Below are positions 1 through 8,537 of a stretch of 64,000 nt of DNA, piece by piece. Position 1 is the first letter of the stretch. Each line of letters starts with the position of its first letter. The DNA is from Mesomycoplasma ovipneumoniae ATCC 29419. Lineage in GTDB: Bacteria > Bacillota_I > Bacilli_A > Mycoplasmatales > Metamycoplasmataceae. The notes beneath the pieces are model-generated. The model was not told the origin of the DNA and did no database searches. It worked only from the letters and a program-made list of their open reading frames with translations. The DNA lies in the NCBI RefSeq assembly GCF_028885435.1, contig NZ_CP118522.1, positions 682,001-746,000 on the forward strand, given 5' to 3'. The position numbers were made by a program, and so were the translations under genes.

Positions 1-1
1 A

Positions 2-271
2 GATAGTTATGGTAATCTTGATTATTTTGTGGAAAAAGCAAGAAAATTAATAGATGAGAAACATTCTATTGGTAAATTAGTGCTATTATTGAAGATGATC
101 AATCACAAGGTATATGATGTTCCCTGATATCGTTTTTTAGAACCAAGTGTTTGGTTTTTGCTCGGCGGAACCAAAAAACTTTCTTCATTAGTAGAAGAAG
201 TCTATAAACGTTCTAATGATAAATATGTAAAAGCAATTTATGAAAAATATTTAAATCGTACATATTATTAA
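2..271 (+). CDS. C-terminal end of an unrecognised protein (partial)
   Basis: An open frame entering from the left edge runs for 89 codons, with one TGA read as Trp, to TAA at 269-271. It ends in ...YEKYLNRTYY. The tail is rich in Lys and Tyr and is probably mostly helical. I recognise no motif. The stop is 22 bases before the ATG of the next gene, so the two are probably co-transcribed. The function is unknown and the N-terminus lies outside the window. Confidence 0.6.
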
Positions 272-293
272 TGTTTAATAAAAATGGTGTTTC

Positions 294-1622
294 ATGAATA
301 TATCTAAGCATTCAATAATTTTAAATAATTATGTTAAATTTTCAAACTCTCATTTTATTAGAAAGGGCCAAAAAGGACAGCAAATTCTTACACTTTTAAT
401 AATTTCATTGGTTTTTCTTATCATTTTTGCAATTGGGGCTAGCTTACTTTGAAACAAAAATATATGATGAGTAGGTCCTGCAGCATTTTGGCCCTTACCT
501 TTTGTTTGAGTTTATTTTGTTTTAGGTCTTTTTCTTAGGAAAAAATTTGTTGATTATTTTGATAATAATTCCATTGCTAAATCTATAAAATTTTTAAAAT
601 TATTTTTAATAAGTCGCTTGAGTTTTGGACTTTTGTATAAATTAAGAGATGAAAATTTTGACAAATATTATAAAAAAGCCAATGAATTAGCAAACATTGA
701 CCCCTCAATTGTTTTTTATGGCTCATTTGCCGAAAGTTTGACTTTTTTAAAATCTCGTGAAATTAACGATATAGATTTTTGCTCAAGTTCTAATTTACGT
801 TATGATTTAGGGATTAAAAAAACAATAATTCTTGATGATAAACAAATCATTGACCCTTATATTTATAAAAAAAACGATGAATCAACTAAATGTGAAGGAC
901 TTAGTTTTATTTTTGTACCAAAAAAATATCAAACAACTGTTGAAAATTTAACAATAACTTCGCCAGTTTACCAAATTGCAAATAAAATTAGCAGATTAGT
1001 ATTACTTCCAAGTATCATGAATTTAAGTGAAAATTATAAAATTAAATTCAAAAATACTATAGATGATTTAAAAGAAATTTCCAAATTTAATTTACCTTTT
1101 ACAAAGGCTAAACTTTCTCAATGCTATTTTGATTCAATTTTACAAAAAAGCCAATATATTTGTGTTTTAAATCAAGATAAAATATTGAATAATATTCAAA
1201 AAATTGATTTGAATTTACTTATTGAAAATTTCACTGAAAACATCGAGTTAACCTTGGAAAATCCGTTCTCAAACTATGGAAAACCTTTCAAAATTTCAGT
1301 TTTGGAACTAATAAAAGAATTTGAGAATGACACTAAAATTAAAAATTTACGTCTTGCATTTGATAATGATTTTCATAAATTTTTTAACGATATAATTTTG
1401 CCCGATCCTCATTATAAATCTGACTCACCTTTGCTCGAATTTAGTTCAAAAGACGAGTTTAATGCTTTCAACGAAAAGCTCGAAATAAGCAATTTATCAT
1501 TAAATTACTTAAGTCCAAATTTAGTATTTTCATACAAAAATGATCATAGCATTGATATTAGACATATTTTTGCAATTTTTATTGCTAAGAAATTTAAGGA
1601 ATTAGAAGAAAATGAAAAATAA
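294..1622 (+). CDS. Membrane-anchored hypothetical protein with nucleotidyltransferase-like core
   Basis: 442 codons; the ATG at 294 precedes the in-frame 618 site and adds two strong hydrophobic segments (about residues 30-55 and 60-85, with TGA-encoded Trp). The soluble part contains FYGSFAESL followed about 10 residues later by NDIDF. This resembles the GS...DxD signature of the nucleotidyltransferase fold, as in AbiEii-type or MNT-type enzymes. It is followed by a SPVYQIANKISRLV segment that could be the helix after the NTase core. The family assignment is an inference from these short motifs. The gene overlaps the next ORF by 11 bases, so the two form a pair. Confidence 0.7.
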
Positions 1623-1986
1623 TGATAAAAAAATTTCTTATTATAAAAAAACATTTTCCTTATATTATAAATCAACAACTCCCTTTACATACATAATTTT
1701 TCGCTGATTTATTTTAGCAATATTTGTGGGATTAATAGCGGCTGGAATTTTATTTTGGAATGTTTATGACCTTCCGGTTCCGCCATATATTTTTGTTTTT
1801 ATTCCCGTTTGCATTTTAGTAGTGCCTTTGTTTTTAAAAACATTATTAAATTCTGTTTATTTTTTTGTTAGTCCAAAAATTCTTGGCAAACTATTAGAAA
1901 AAAATTGGTTTTTGTGGCTAAGTTTAAAATTAATGACAAAATCTTGGGAAAATATGGCAGATATTTTATTAGACCACGTTGACTAA
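1612..1986 (+). CDS. Small two-helix membrane protein
   Basis: 124 codons from the ATG at 1612, which overlaps the end of the previous gene. Two hydrophobic segments (about residues 26-48 and 56-78) are separated by a short Pro-rich turn (LPVPPY). A hydrophilic tail ends in DILLDHVD. No family is recognised. The coupling to the preceding NTase-like gene suggests a common function. The last ~90 bases are repeated, degenerate, at 3134-3230, on the far side of a repeat element that begins directly after the stop codon. Confidence 0.7.
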
Positions 1987-2084
1987 AAATTTTTTAAATA
2001 CTGAGTTTGACAGTTTGATGGCAAAAATTCACTTTTTATTTAATACAAATATGCAAAAAACCCGTAAATTGGGTTTTCCTAAAT

Positions 2085-2659
2085 AGAAGATAAAAATGCA
2101 GCATATAGTATAATAATATTATTGTTGCATTTTTTTACTTAGGAAATATCATGGAAAAAAGAAAATTTAAACATTTTAGTTTCGAAGATTTAGTAAAAAT
2201 TGAGTTTTTATTGCAGAACAATAAAAGTATAAGATTTATTGCTAAGCAACTTAATGTTTCACCCTCAACTGTCTCGAGAGAAATTAAAAGAAATCTAAAT
2301 GAATATGGAATTTATGAAGCTAATTTAGCAATAACAAAAAGACAAAAAAGATATTATCATAGGTATTATTTCAAATTTGTTGAGTTAGGGAAATATGAGG
2401 AATTCAGCAGAATTTTTGCACTAAAATATGACAAAAAAGTCCATGGAGTTAAGCCAACATATTTTTATATAGCAGAAAATTACCCCAACATCGAAAGACC
2501 ATCTTTAAAGACTGTTTTTAACTGAATCAAAACTAATAAATGGGTAATAGTTGGAATGACAGACTCAGAAAATATTACAAAAAAGGCGGAAAAAGAACTA
2601 GAAATGCCGTGCAAAGATTAGTTCCAAAAGGTTCGTGGATTTACGAGTTTTTTGCCTAA
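2085..2659 (+). mobile_element. IS30-family remnant
   Basis: The segment interrupts repeat copy A just after its CCCGTAAATTGGG hairpin. It begins with a TATAAT-containing stretch and carries the truncated transposase described at 2151-2659. The short sequence CCTAAA occurs on both sides (about 2078 and 2654) and may be the target duplication. A full IS30 is about 1.1 kb, so more than half is missing. Confidence 0.55.
2151..2659 (+). pseudogene. Truncated, frameshifted IS30-family transposase
   Basis: The N-terminus shows the IS30 helix-turn-helix pattern: FSFEDLVKIEFLL, then IRFIAKQLNVSPSTVSREIK at about residues 28-47. The frame from ATG 2151 runs to TAG at 2619-2621. From about 2555 the homologous reading moves to another frame (RLRKYYKKGGKRTRNAVQRL) and stops at about 2659. 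The DDE catalytic domain is absent, so it cannot be an active transposase. IS30 proteins normally have about 320-350 residues; fewer than 170 remain. Confidence 0.8.
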
Positions 2660-3133
2660 AATCTTAATTTTTATTATTTTAAAATCAACCTTTTGAAAAA
2701 AAAAAAAAAAAATGTTTGGTCAAAAATAAAGTTATGTTATAATAAGCATAACTAAGAATAAATTAATAAATTTTGCTATTGAATTGAGGGGATTAATTAT
2801 GTTTTTGCCATAAAAAAATCAGAAAATGCGAATTTCCCATTATATTTTTAAATATGATGGAATGCCATAAATTTGACCGTTTAGAAATCTACAAATTTAT
2901 GGCTTTTAGTTATTGTTCTTTCAAAACTTCATATATTTTTTTAGGCTCAATGTAAGTAAAAACGAGTTTTCTTTTTGCATTAAGTTTAAATAGCAGTTGT
3001 TTTTTTATGATTTTTGTTAGTGTTGTAACTAAAAAAGGTAGTTTAAATATTTTATAATTTTGCTTTTTAAGTTAAAAATGCCGAAAAAACGGACACTTTT
3101 TTAAGATTATCTCATCAAACTGGGAAACTCGGG

Positions 3134-3230
3134 AAAAAAATTGGTTTTTGTGGCTAAGTACAAAATTAATGTCAAAACCTTGGCAAATAAGGCAGAAATT
3201 TTACACTACGTTGACTAAAAAAATTTTCAA
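3134..3230 (+). pseudogene. Degenerate duplicate of the 3' end of the 1612-1986 gene
   Basis: The sequence from GAAAAAAATTGGTTTTTGTG to the GTTGACTAAAAA segment matches bases about 1897-1997. It has several substitutions and small deletions that break the reading frame. It lies directly after the right terminal repeat of element copy A, while the original lies directly before the left one. The element is therefore flanked by direct repeats of about 95 bp. Confidence 0.75.
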
Positions 3231-3259
3231 TAAAAATACTTATTTATTATAAAAAAAGT

Positions 3260-3289
3260 TATATAATTATTTATGCAAATAATTATATA
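3260..3289. promoter_or_regulatory. Perfect 13-bp palindrome upstream of adh
   Basis: TATATAATTATTT (3260-3272) and its exact reverse complement AAATAATTATATA (3277-3289) are separated by the 4 bases ATGC. The palindrome sits 18 bases upstream of the adh start codon and overlaps possible -10 sequences (TATAAT). This is the layout of a repressor operator. It could also fold as an RNA hairpin, but there is no T-run after it. Regulation is an inference. Confidence 0.55.
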
Positions 3290-3307
3290 CGAGGTCATTA
3301 TATAAAA

Positions 3308-4354
3308 ATGAAAGCATTAGTTTATCGTGGTGATCACAGTATCGCCCTCGAAGATGTTGACAAACCAGTTATACAAAAACCAACAGATGCAATTGTTAGA
3401 GTTACCAAAACAACTATTTGCGGTACAGATTTAGGAATTTTTAAAGGTAAAAATCCCGAAGTTGCCTCAGGTAGAATTTTAGGTCACGAAGGTATTGGTA
3501 TTGTTGAAGAAATAGGTTCAAGTGTTTCTAATGTTAAAGTAGGTGACAAAGTTTTAATTGGCTGCATAACTCCATGTGGTAAGTGTGACAATTGTCGTGT
3601 ACAGTTATATTCTCACTGCCGTGAAGCAGAAGGTGGTTGAAAATTCGGTTATATGATCAACGGAACTCAAGCCGAATATGTAAGAGTTCCTTTTGCCGAT
3701 AATAGTTTATATAAATATCCTGATACAATTTCTGACGAAGTAGCTGTTATGTTATCAGACGCGCTTCCAACTGGACACGAAATTGGTGTTCAATATGGTC
3801 AAGTTTCACCTGGTAAAACAGTAGCAATTATTGGTGCTGGTCCAGTGGGAATGGGAGCGCTTTTAACTGCACAACTATATTCACCATCTAAATTAATCGT
3901 GATTGATCTTGACAAAAACCGTTTAGAAAAAGCTAAAGAATTAGGAGCAACTCACACACTAGTTCCTGATGATTCATTGTTAGAAAAATTACACGAAATT
4001 GTTGGTTCTGATGGTGTTGATGTTGCAATTGAAGCTGTTGGACTTCCTCAAACATGAGACACTTGCCAAAAAATTGTTAAACCAGGTGGAAATATTTCTG
4101 TTGTTGGTGTCCACGGTAAAAAAGTCGACTTTAATCTCCAAAATCTCTGAATTAAAAACATCACCGTTACAACAGGACTAGTAAATACAAACACACTACC
4201 AATGCTAATTAACGCTGTTTCAACCGGAAAACTCCCAGTTGATGGACTAATTACCCACCGCTTCAACCTTTCTGATATGATGAAAGCTTATGATACCTTC
4301 TTAAATGCATCTGACAATAAAGCAATGAAAATTTTCATTGACGCGACAAAATAA
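3308..4354 (+). CDS. adh: Zinc-dependent alcohol dehydrogenase
   Basis: 348 residues, usual length for medium-chain dehydrogenases. Catalytic zinc ligands: Cys38 in TTICGTDLG and the GHEGIG histidine. Structural zinc: four cysteines in CGKCDNCRVQLYSHC at about residues 92-106. The Rossmann fold follows, with the NAD(P)-binding motif GAGPVG at about 177-182 and an acidic residue after the next strand (IDLD), which favours NAD(H). It interconverts a primary or secondary alcohol and the aldehyde or ketone in the cytoplasm. It appears monocistronic, with the 3260 palindrome upstream and a terminator at 4393. Confidence 0.93.
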
Positions 4355-4392
4355 AGTTATTATTTTCGTTTATTATTTGTAAATTGTTTTGT

Positions 4393-4429
4393 AAGACTCG
4401 CTGCTTTAAAGTGCGAGTCTTATTTTTTT
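4393..4429 (+). terminator. Rho-independent terminator of adh
   Basis: AAGACTCGC (4393-4401) pairs with GCGAGTCTT (4413-4421) over an 11-base loop and is followed by TATTTTTTTA. It lies 38 bases after the adh stop. Confidence 0.9.
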
Positions 4430-4439
4430 ATTTTAAATT

Positions 4440-4606
4440 TTTAAAATAAAAAAATTCAGTTATAATTAATCTTGATAAAAATGAATTAATAAATTTTTGG
4501 ATATTAGAATTAAGGGGGAATTAATTATGTTTTTTGTCTAAAAAAATCAGAAAATGCGAATTTTGGACTGTGTTTTAAAGATAGTGCAATGGCTTAAAAT
4601 TAACTG
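4440..4606 (+). repeat. Partial copy of the dispersed element (promoter and mini-ORF only)
   Basis: This stretch holds a TATAAT-like sequence, the conserved AATTAATAAATTTT stretch, a strong ribosome site (AAGGGGGA) and the mini-ORF ATG TTT TTT GTC TAA. It keeps the AAAATCAGAAAATGCG block but lacks the complete downstream stem-loops. It abuts copy B in the same orientation. Confidence 0.7.
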
Positions 4607-5157
4607 TTTGCAAAAAAAAAAAAAAAATGCTTGGTCTAAAAAAAATTTGTGTTATAATAACAATCACTAAGAATAATTAATAAATTTAATATTGAATTAA
4701 GGAGGATAAGACATGTTTTTTGCATGATAAAATCAGAAAATGCGAGTTATCCATTATATTTTTAAATATGATGGAATGCCTTAAATTTACCTGTTTAGAA
4801 ATCTACAAATTTAGGGCTTTTGGTTTTTGTTCTTTCAAAACTTCATATGTTTTTTTAGGCTCGACGCAAATAAAAACGAGTTCTCTATTTGCATTGAATT
4901 TAAATAGTAGTTGTATTTTTTGTGATTTTTGCCAGTGTTTTAAACTAAAAAAGCAGTTTAAAAATTTCATAATTTTGCTTTTCAAGTTAAAATTTTAGCT
5001 TTTTTAGTTTGTTTTATTTGATTAATAAGTAGATTTTTCTTTTGCGAGTGCTAGATTTAAAATTCAGTATTTTTGATTTGATAGTTATTTTTCCTGAGTT
5101 TGCTAAAAAAGTTAAAAAGTGCCAAAACTAAACCAGGACACTTTTTAAGATTATTCC
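4607..5157 (+). repeat. Dispersed element, copy B (best internal structure)
   Basis: Order of parts: poly(A)15 at 4612-4626; TATAAT at 4652-4657; GGAGG at 4701-4705. The mini-ORF ATG TTT TTT GCA TGA TAA is at 4713-4730. A palindrome CCATTATATTTTTAAATATG.. lies at 4751-4774 and a stem-loop GCCTTAAATTT/AAATTTAGGGC at 4778-4817. A hairpin AAAAAGTG ... CACTTTTT at 5114-5146 looks like a terminator. The order is that of a small transcription unit. I see no longer reading frame conserved between copies. Confidence 0.85.
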
Positions 5158-5226
5158 CGAGTTTCCCAGTTTTAAGGCAAAAATTCACTTTTTAGTGAAT
5201 CGAAATATGAAAAAACACCGGTAAAT

Positions 5227-6555
5227 AAACTAGGGCAAAAAAATTAACAGTTTAATATTATTATAACATCATAGCATATTGCTGTGGTGTTTTTCAATTT
5301 AAAATTGATTGAATTCTATAGTTGTTGTATCAAAATATATAATCTGCAATTATTTTTCTCAGATCTTCTAAAGTTATTTTACTGTAGTTTAACTCGTTTA
5401 AGCATTCACTTTTTATAATTGAAAATCAATATTCAACCTCCCTATTATCCAAAGAATTTCCTATGCGAGACAACGAAACAGTTCCTCCCATTTTATTTAT
5501 TTTGTCAATATAGACTTTTGAAGTGTATTGAAATCCATGGTCCGAATGAATAACAAAATCTTTATCAATAGACCTAAATGTTTTTATATTATCCATAACT
5601 AAATTAAGATCATTGCTTACAGATAATTTAAAATCTCTGATTTTTTTAGTTTTATGCTCAATTATTACAGACAAAAATACATGGTTTTCCTTAACATCTC
5701 TGGGAGCTTTTATATATGTAATATCAGTAGCAAAAATATTCCTATTTAATTTATCATTGTAGTCGCGTTTAACAATATCCGGTAGTGCGAATTTGGTGTT
5801 CTTAATTTCGCTCTTTCTTCTTTTTTCTAATTTTACATACTAAATTCAATCTTTTTAAATGTCTTCCAAGAGTTCGAGGGTGAATGTAAATATTATATTT
5901 TATAGAAATATAAGCACTCAACCTTAGGCGACCATATCTACCTTTGTTATCAAGAAAGGATTTTTTAATTATTGCGTCATTTTCGTACTCTTTTACTTTT
6001 ATAACTCTAGTTTTAGATTTTGCCACTGATTGTCTGCATACATTAAAAATTTTTGCAGATTTGCTGTAGGGAATATTTAGTGTTTTGGCTTCACTAAGTT
6101 TTCCTGATTTTGATTTATCTTTGTTGGTTTCGTAATATCTCTTAGCTATTTCTATTAATTCTTCTTTTGTAAATTCGTTTCAATCGGGTTCAATTTGTTT
6201 TTTAGGTTTGCCACTCCCTGGCTTTCTCCTCGCACCCTTTTTATCTAATAATTGATCTTGCATACCATTATTATAATACCGAATAATTTTTTTGATTCTT
6301 CGAACTAGTTGATCTCTGGTTATAAAATTTGTATCTGGCGAAATATCATTTATATAATTTATTGTTTTTTTAATCCAAATTCATTGTAAATTTTATAAAT
6401 CATATCAAACTCGTCTTTTTTAAAGTGTCTTGACATTAGTATTTCCTTTTTGTTGCATTTGAAAATTTAAAAAACTAACACTTTTGGTGTTAGCCTCCTC
6501 CTAAAATCGGACAAAAAAGCCAACGCCTTAGTGTTACTTTTCTTTGTCCTAGTTT
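5227..6555 (-). mobile_element. IS3-family insertion sequence (inactive)
   Basis: The ends are inverted repeats: AAACTAGGGCAAAAAAATTA at the left, and the complement AAACTAGGACAAAGAAAAGT at the right. The size is about 1.33 kb, as expected for IS3 elements. It carries a two-part transposase on the minus strand with two disrupting frameshifts. It is inserted in element copy C. Confidence 0.8.
5261..6436 (-). pseudogene. IS3-family transposase, two frameshifts
   Basis: From ATG 6436 the reading MSRHFKKDEF... is an OrfA-type HTH domain. It breaks at an A7 run near 6361-6375, where one more A would restore the frame. The HTH_21-like part (KGRYGRLRLSAYI ... RTLGRHLKRLNL) stops at 5802. The DDE part resumes in another frame: FATDITYIKAP, HSDHGFQYTS, GNSLDNREVEYWF, ending QQYAMML at 5261. 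IS3 elements often use a programmed -1 shift, but here the -1 frame at the A6G run is closed and the useful frame is +1. I therefore call it a decayed gene. Confidence 0.75.
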
Positions 6556-6681
6556 AAAATCAGTGTTTCTTGATTTTAAAATCTTAATTTTTATACTAGC
6601 ATTTACTAGCATTTTAAGTAATTTTATGGTATAATTATAAATTATGAAAAAACAAAAATTAACTAAGTTGGTTTAGTAACG

Positions 6682-6822
6682 ATGTTGCAAAAATTAAGGC
6701 AAAGGGTTGAATTTAACACTTTAGATCAGCAAATAACATTTAAAAATCGAGATGGTGTTCCTAGTGATCCGAATATTTGAAATAGGTATGATTTTTACTT
6801 TGATATCTTAATAAATCACTAA
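6682..6822 (+). pseudogene. 46-codon gene relic shared with 23860-23945
   Basis: ATG 6682 to TAA 6822 reads as a short C-terminal-looking peptide, with FKNRDGVPSDPNIWNRYDFY near its end (TGA = Trp). Almost the same coding segment occurs in reverse at 23860-23945 inside copy E. Conservation of the peptide in both places suggests that a fragment of a host or mobile gene was carried inside the repeat. I do not recognise the family. Confidence 0.5.
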
Positions 6823-7080
6823 AAAAATTGTAAGTAACTTTTACCAAAAAACTTAAAAAAGTCCCTAAAACCGGATACCTTTTTAAAATTACCTTATCAA
6901 ACTGGGAAACTCGGGAGTATTTTTGATTTGATAGTTATTTTTCCTGAGTTTGCTAAAAAAAGTTAAAAAGTGCCAAAACTAAACCAGGACACTTTTTAAG
7001 ATTATTTCATCAAACTGCGAAACTCGGGATAAAAAATTTCACCTAAATTAAGGTGAAATTATCATTTGTTTTTGAAGTTT

Positions 7081-8454
7081 TTAGGCTTCTTTTTTAGCAA
7101 GATCATCAACTGAGCCAATAAAGGCAAATTCTGATGGAGAAATATCTAAAAATTCACCATCAATAATTCGAATTACTGAGTCAATTGTTTTTTCAAGTGG
7201 AACATAAACTCCAGGTTCTTTAGTAAAGGCGGCGGCCATAAAGAAATTTTGGGTGAAAAAGTTTTCAAGTTGGAGCGCTTTACGGACAATTATTTTACTT
7301 TCAGCATCAAGTTCATCAAATCCAAGAATCAAAATAACATCTTCTAAGTCTTTGTATTTTTTCATAATTGACTTAGCGGCAATAATTGCATTAAAATGTC
7401 TTTCACCTATAACGTTTACCGAAACTGAGTTTGAGGTTGAAACTAAAGGATCAAAAGCTGGGAAAATATTTCTTGACATTTTATCACGTGAGAGCACAAA
7501 TGAAGAATCAAGGTGAGTAAATAGCGAAATAGCCGCTGGATCAGAAAGATCGTCCATTGGCAAGAAAACAGTTTGGAACGAAGTAATTGAACCATTTTCA
7601 TTTTTATAAAGGCGATCTTCAATAAAAGAAACATCAGAGTCCATTGTTGCATGGTAACCACCGATTGAAACATTTTTTTCAAGCGCACTTGAGACTTCAT
7701 TAGTAGCTTGAATAAAACGGTAAATGTTGTCAATAAATAAAAGCACATCTTCTTTTTCGTAGTCACGAGCATATTCAGCAGCTGTAACTCCCATTGGCAC
7801 AATCATTGAACGTGCGCCAGGAGTTTCGTTCATTTGGGCAACAAACATTGTTGATTTTGACATTAAATTTGACTCTTGAAGTTCTAAAAATAACTCAAGA
7901 CCTTCACGGGAACGCTCACCTGAACCGACAAAAATTGACGAAACTTTTTGTCTTTGTTTAGAAACGTTAAAAATTATTTCCTTCATCAAAACAGTTTTAC
8001 CAACTCCGGCACCACCAAAAATTCCAATTTTATAACCTTCAAAAATAGGCACAAAAAAATCAAGCGCTTTAATCCCGGTTTCAAGCAATTTATGACGAAC
8101 ATTAAAATTTTCTTTGGTAACATTAACTGTTGAGTTTATCGGAATTGTTTTCGGCTTATATTGGGCATTATTTTGTGACTGGGCTAAAATGTTAAAAACT
8201 TGATTTTTAGCAGTAGGACCAACAGGAACTTGTAAAAAAGTGAGTGTATTGACAACTTGGTGACCAACGGCAATTGGCTGAGATTTAGCAATCACAATTG
8301 CACGAACTGTATTTGCATCTAAAATTTTTTTAATAACCAAAACTGTTGTGTTTTGGTGCATTGTTAGAGCTTGTTCAAGTTGAATTTTATCAAGATCAGT
8401 CTGAAATTTAATTTCAGCAACATTAGTTCAAATTTGGGAAACAAAGCCAATCAT
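7081..8454 (-). CDS. F1-like ATPase beta-like subunit (second, non-housekeeping copy)
   Basis: 457 residues from ATG 8454, behind GGAGGTAGATAAAA. Walker A GGAGVGKTVL at about residue 147, the catalytic-glutamate loop GERSREG, and Walker B LLFIDNIYRF identify a nucleotide-hydrolysing beta-type subunit. The sequence is diverged from housekeeping AtpD, and the neighbours are not the F0 genes a, b and c. It is the last gene of a seven-gene operon matching the F1-like/X0 ATPases known only in mycoplasmas. I infer ATP hydrolysis coupled to an unknown surface process rather than ATP synthesis. Confidence 0.9.
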
Positions 8455-8537
8455 TTTTATCTACCTCCGATATTTTGGGCTTTTTGCATTATTGAATCAA
8501 GTAATGACTGCTCCATTTTTGGAAATGCAAGCGGAAC

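Larger units (their letters stand above)
2001..3133 (+). repeat. Dispersed element, copy A (split by IS30 remnant)
   Basis: Left terminal repeat CTGAGTTTGACAGTTTGATG at 2001-2020; right terminal repeat CATCAAACTGGGAAACTCGG at 3113-3132, an imperfect inverted pair. Inside, after the IS30 remnant, come a poly(A) run near 2698-2711 and a TATAAT box near 2733. A GA-rich ribosome site is followed by the mini-ORF ATG TTT TTG CCA TAA. Then come the palindrome around 2840-2864 and a second stem-loop (GCCATAAATTTG ... CAAATTTATGGC) at about 2865-2904. Similar copies are found at seven other places in the window. Confidence 0.85.
5156..7028 (+). repeat. Dispersed element, copy C (composite, split by an IS3 element)
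   Basis: A left end (CCCGAGTTTCCCAGTTTT, then the conserved GGCAAAAATTCACTTTTTAG) is cut at 5226 by an IS3 element. After it, the conserved AAAATCTTAATTTTTAT resumes at about 6575. There are two right ends in tandem, one closing at 6915 and one at 7028 (CATCAAACTGCGAAACTCGG). The second repeats bases 5067-5155 almost exactly. A 46-codon gene relic lies between them. Confidence 0.7.

Noticed and set aside
618-1622. Gene start at 618
   Set aside because: The frame is open upstream through TGA Trp codons to ATG 294, and the added part contains membrane helices.
4720-4998. 92-codon ORF inside element copy B, and the opposite 60-codon ORF
   Set aside because: The frames are not kept in other element copies and overlap stem-loops. 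I treat them as chance frames.
5802-5830. Programmed -1 frameshift at the A6G run of the first IS3
   Set aside because: The -1 frame closes soon after, and the catalytic part is in the +1 frame. A second frameshift further upstream also shows decay.
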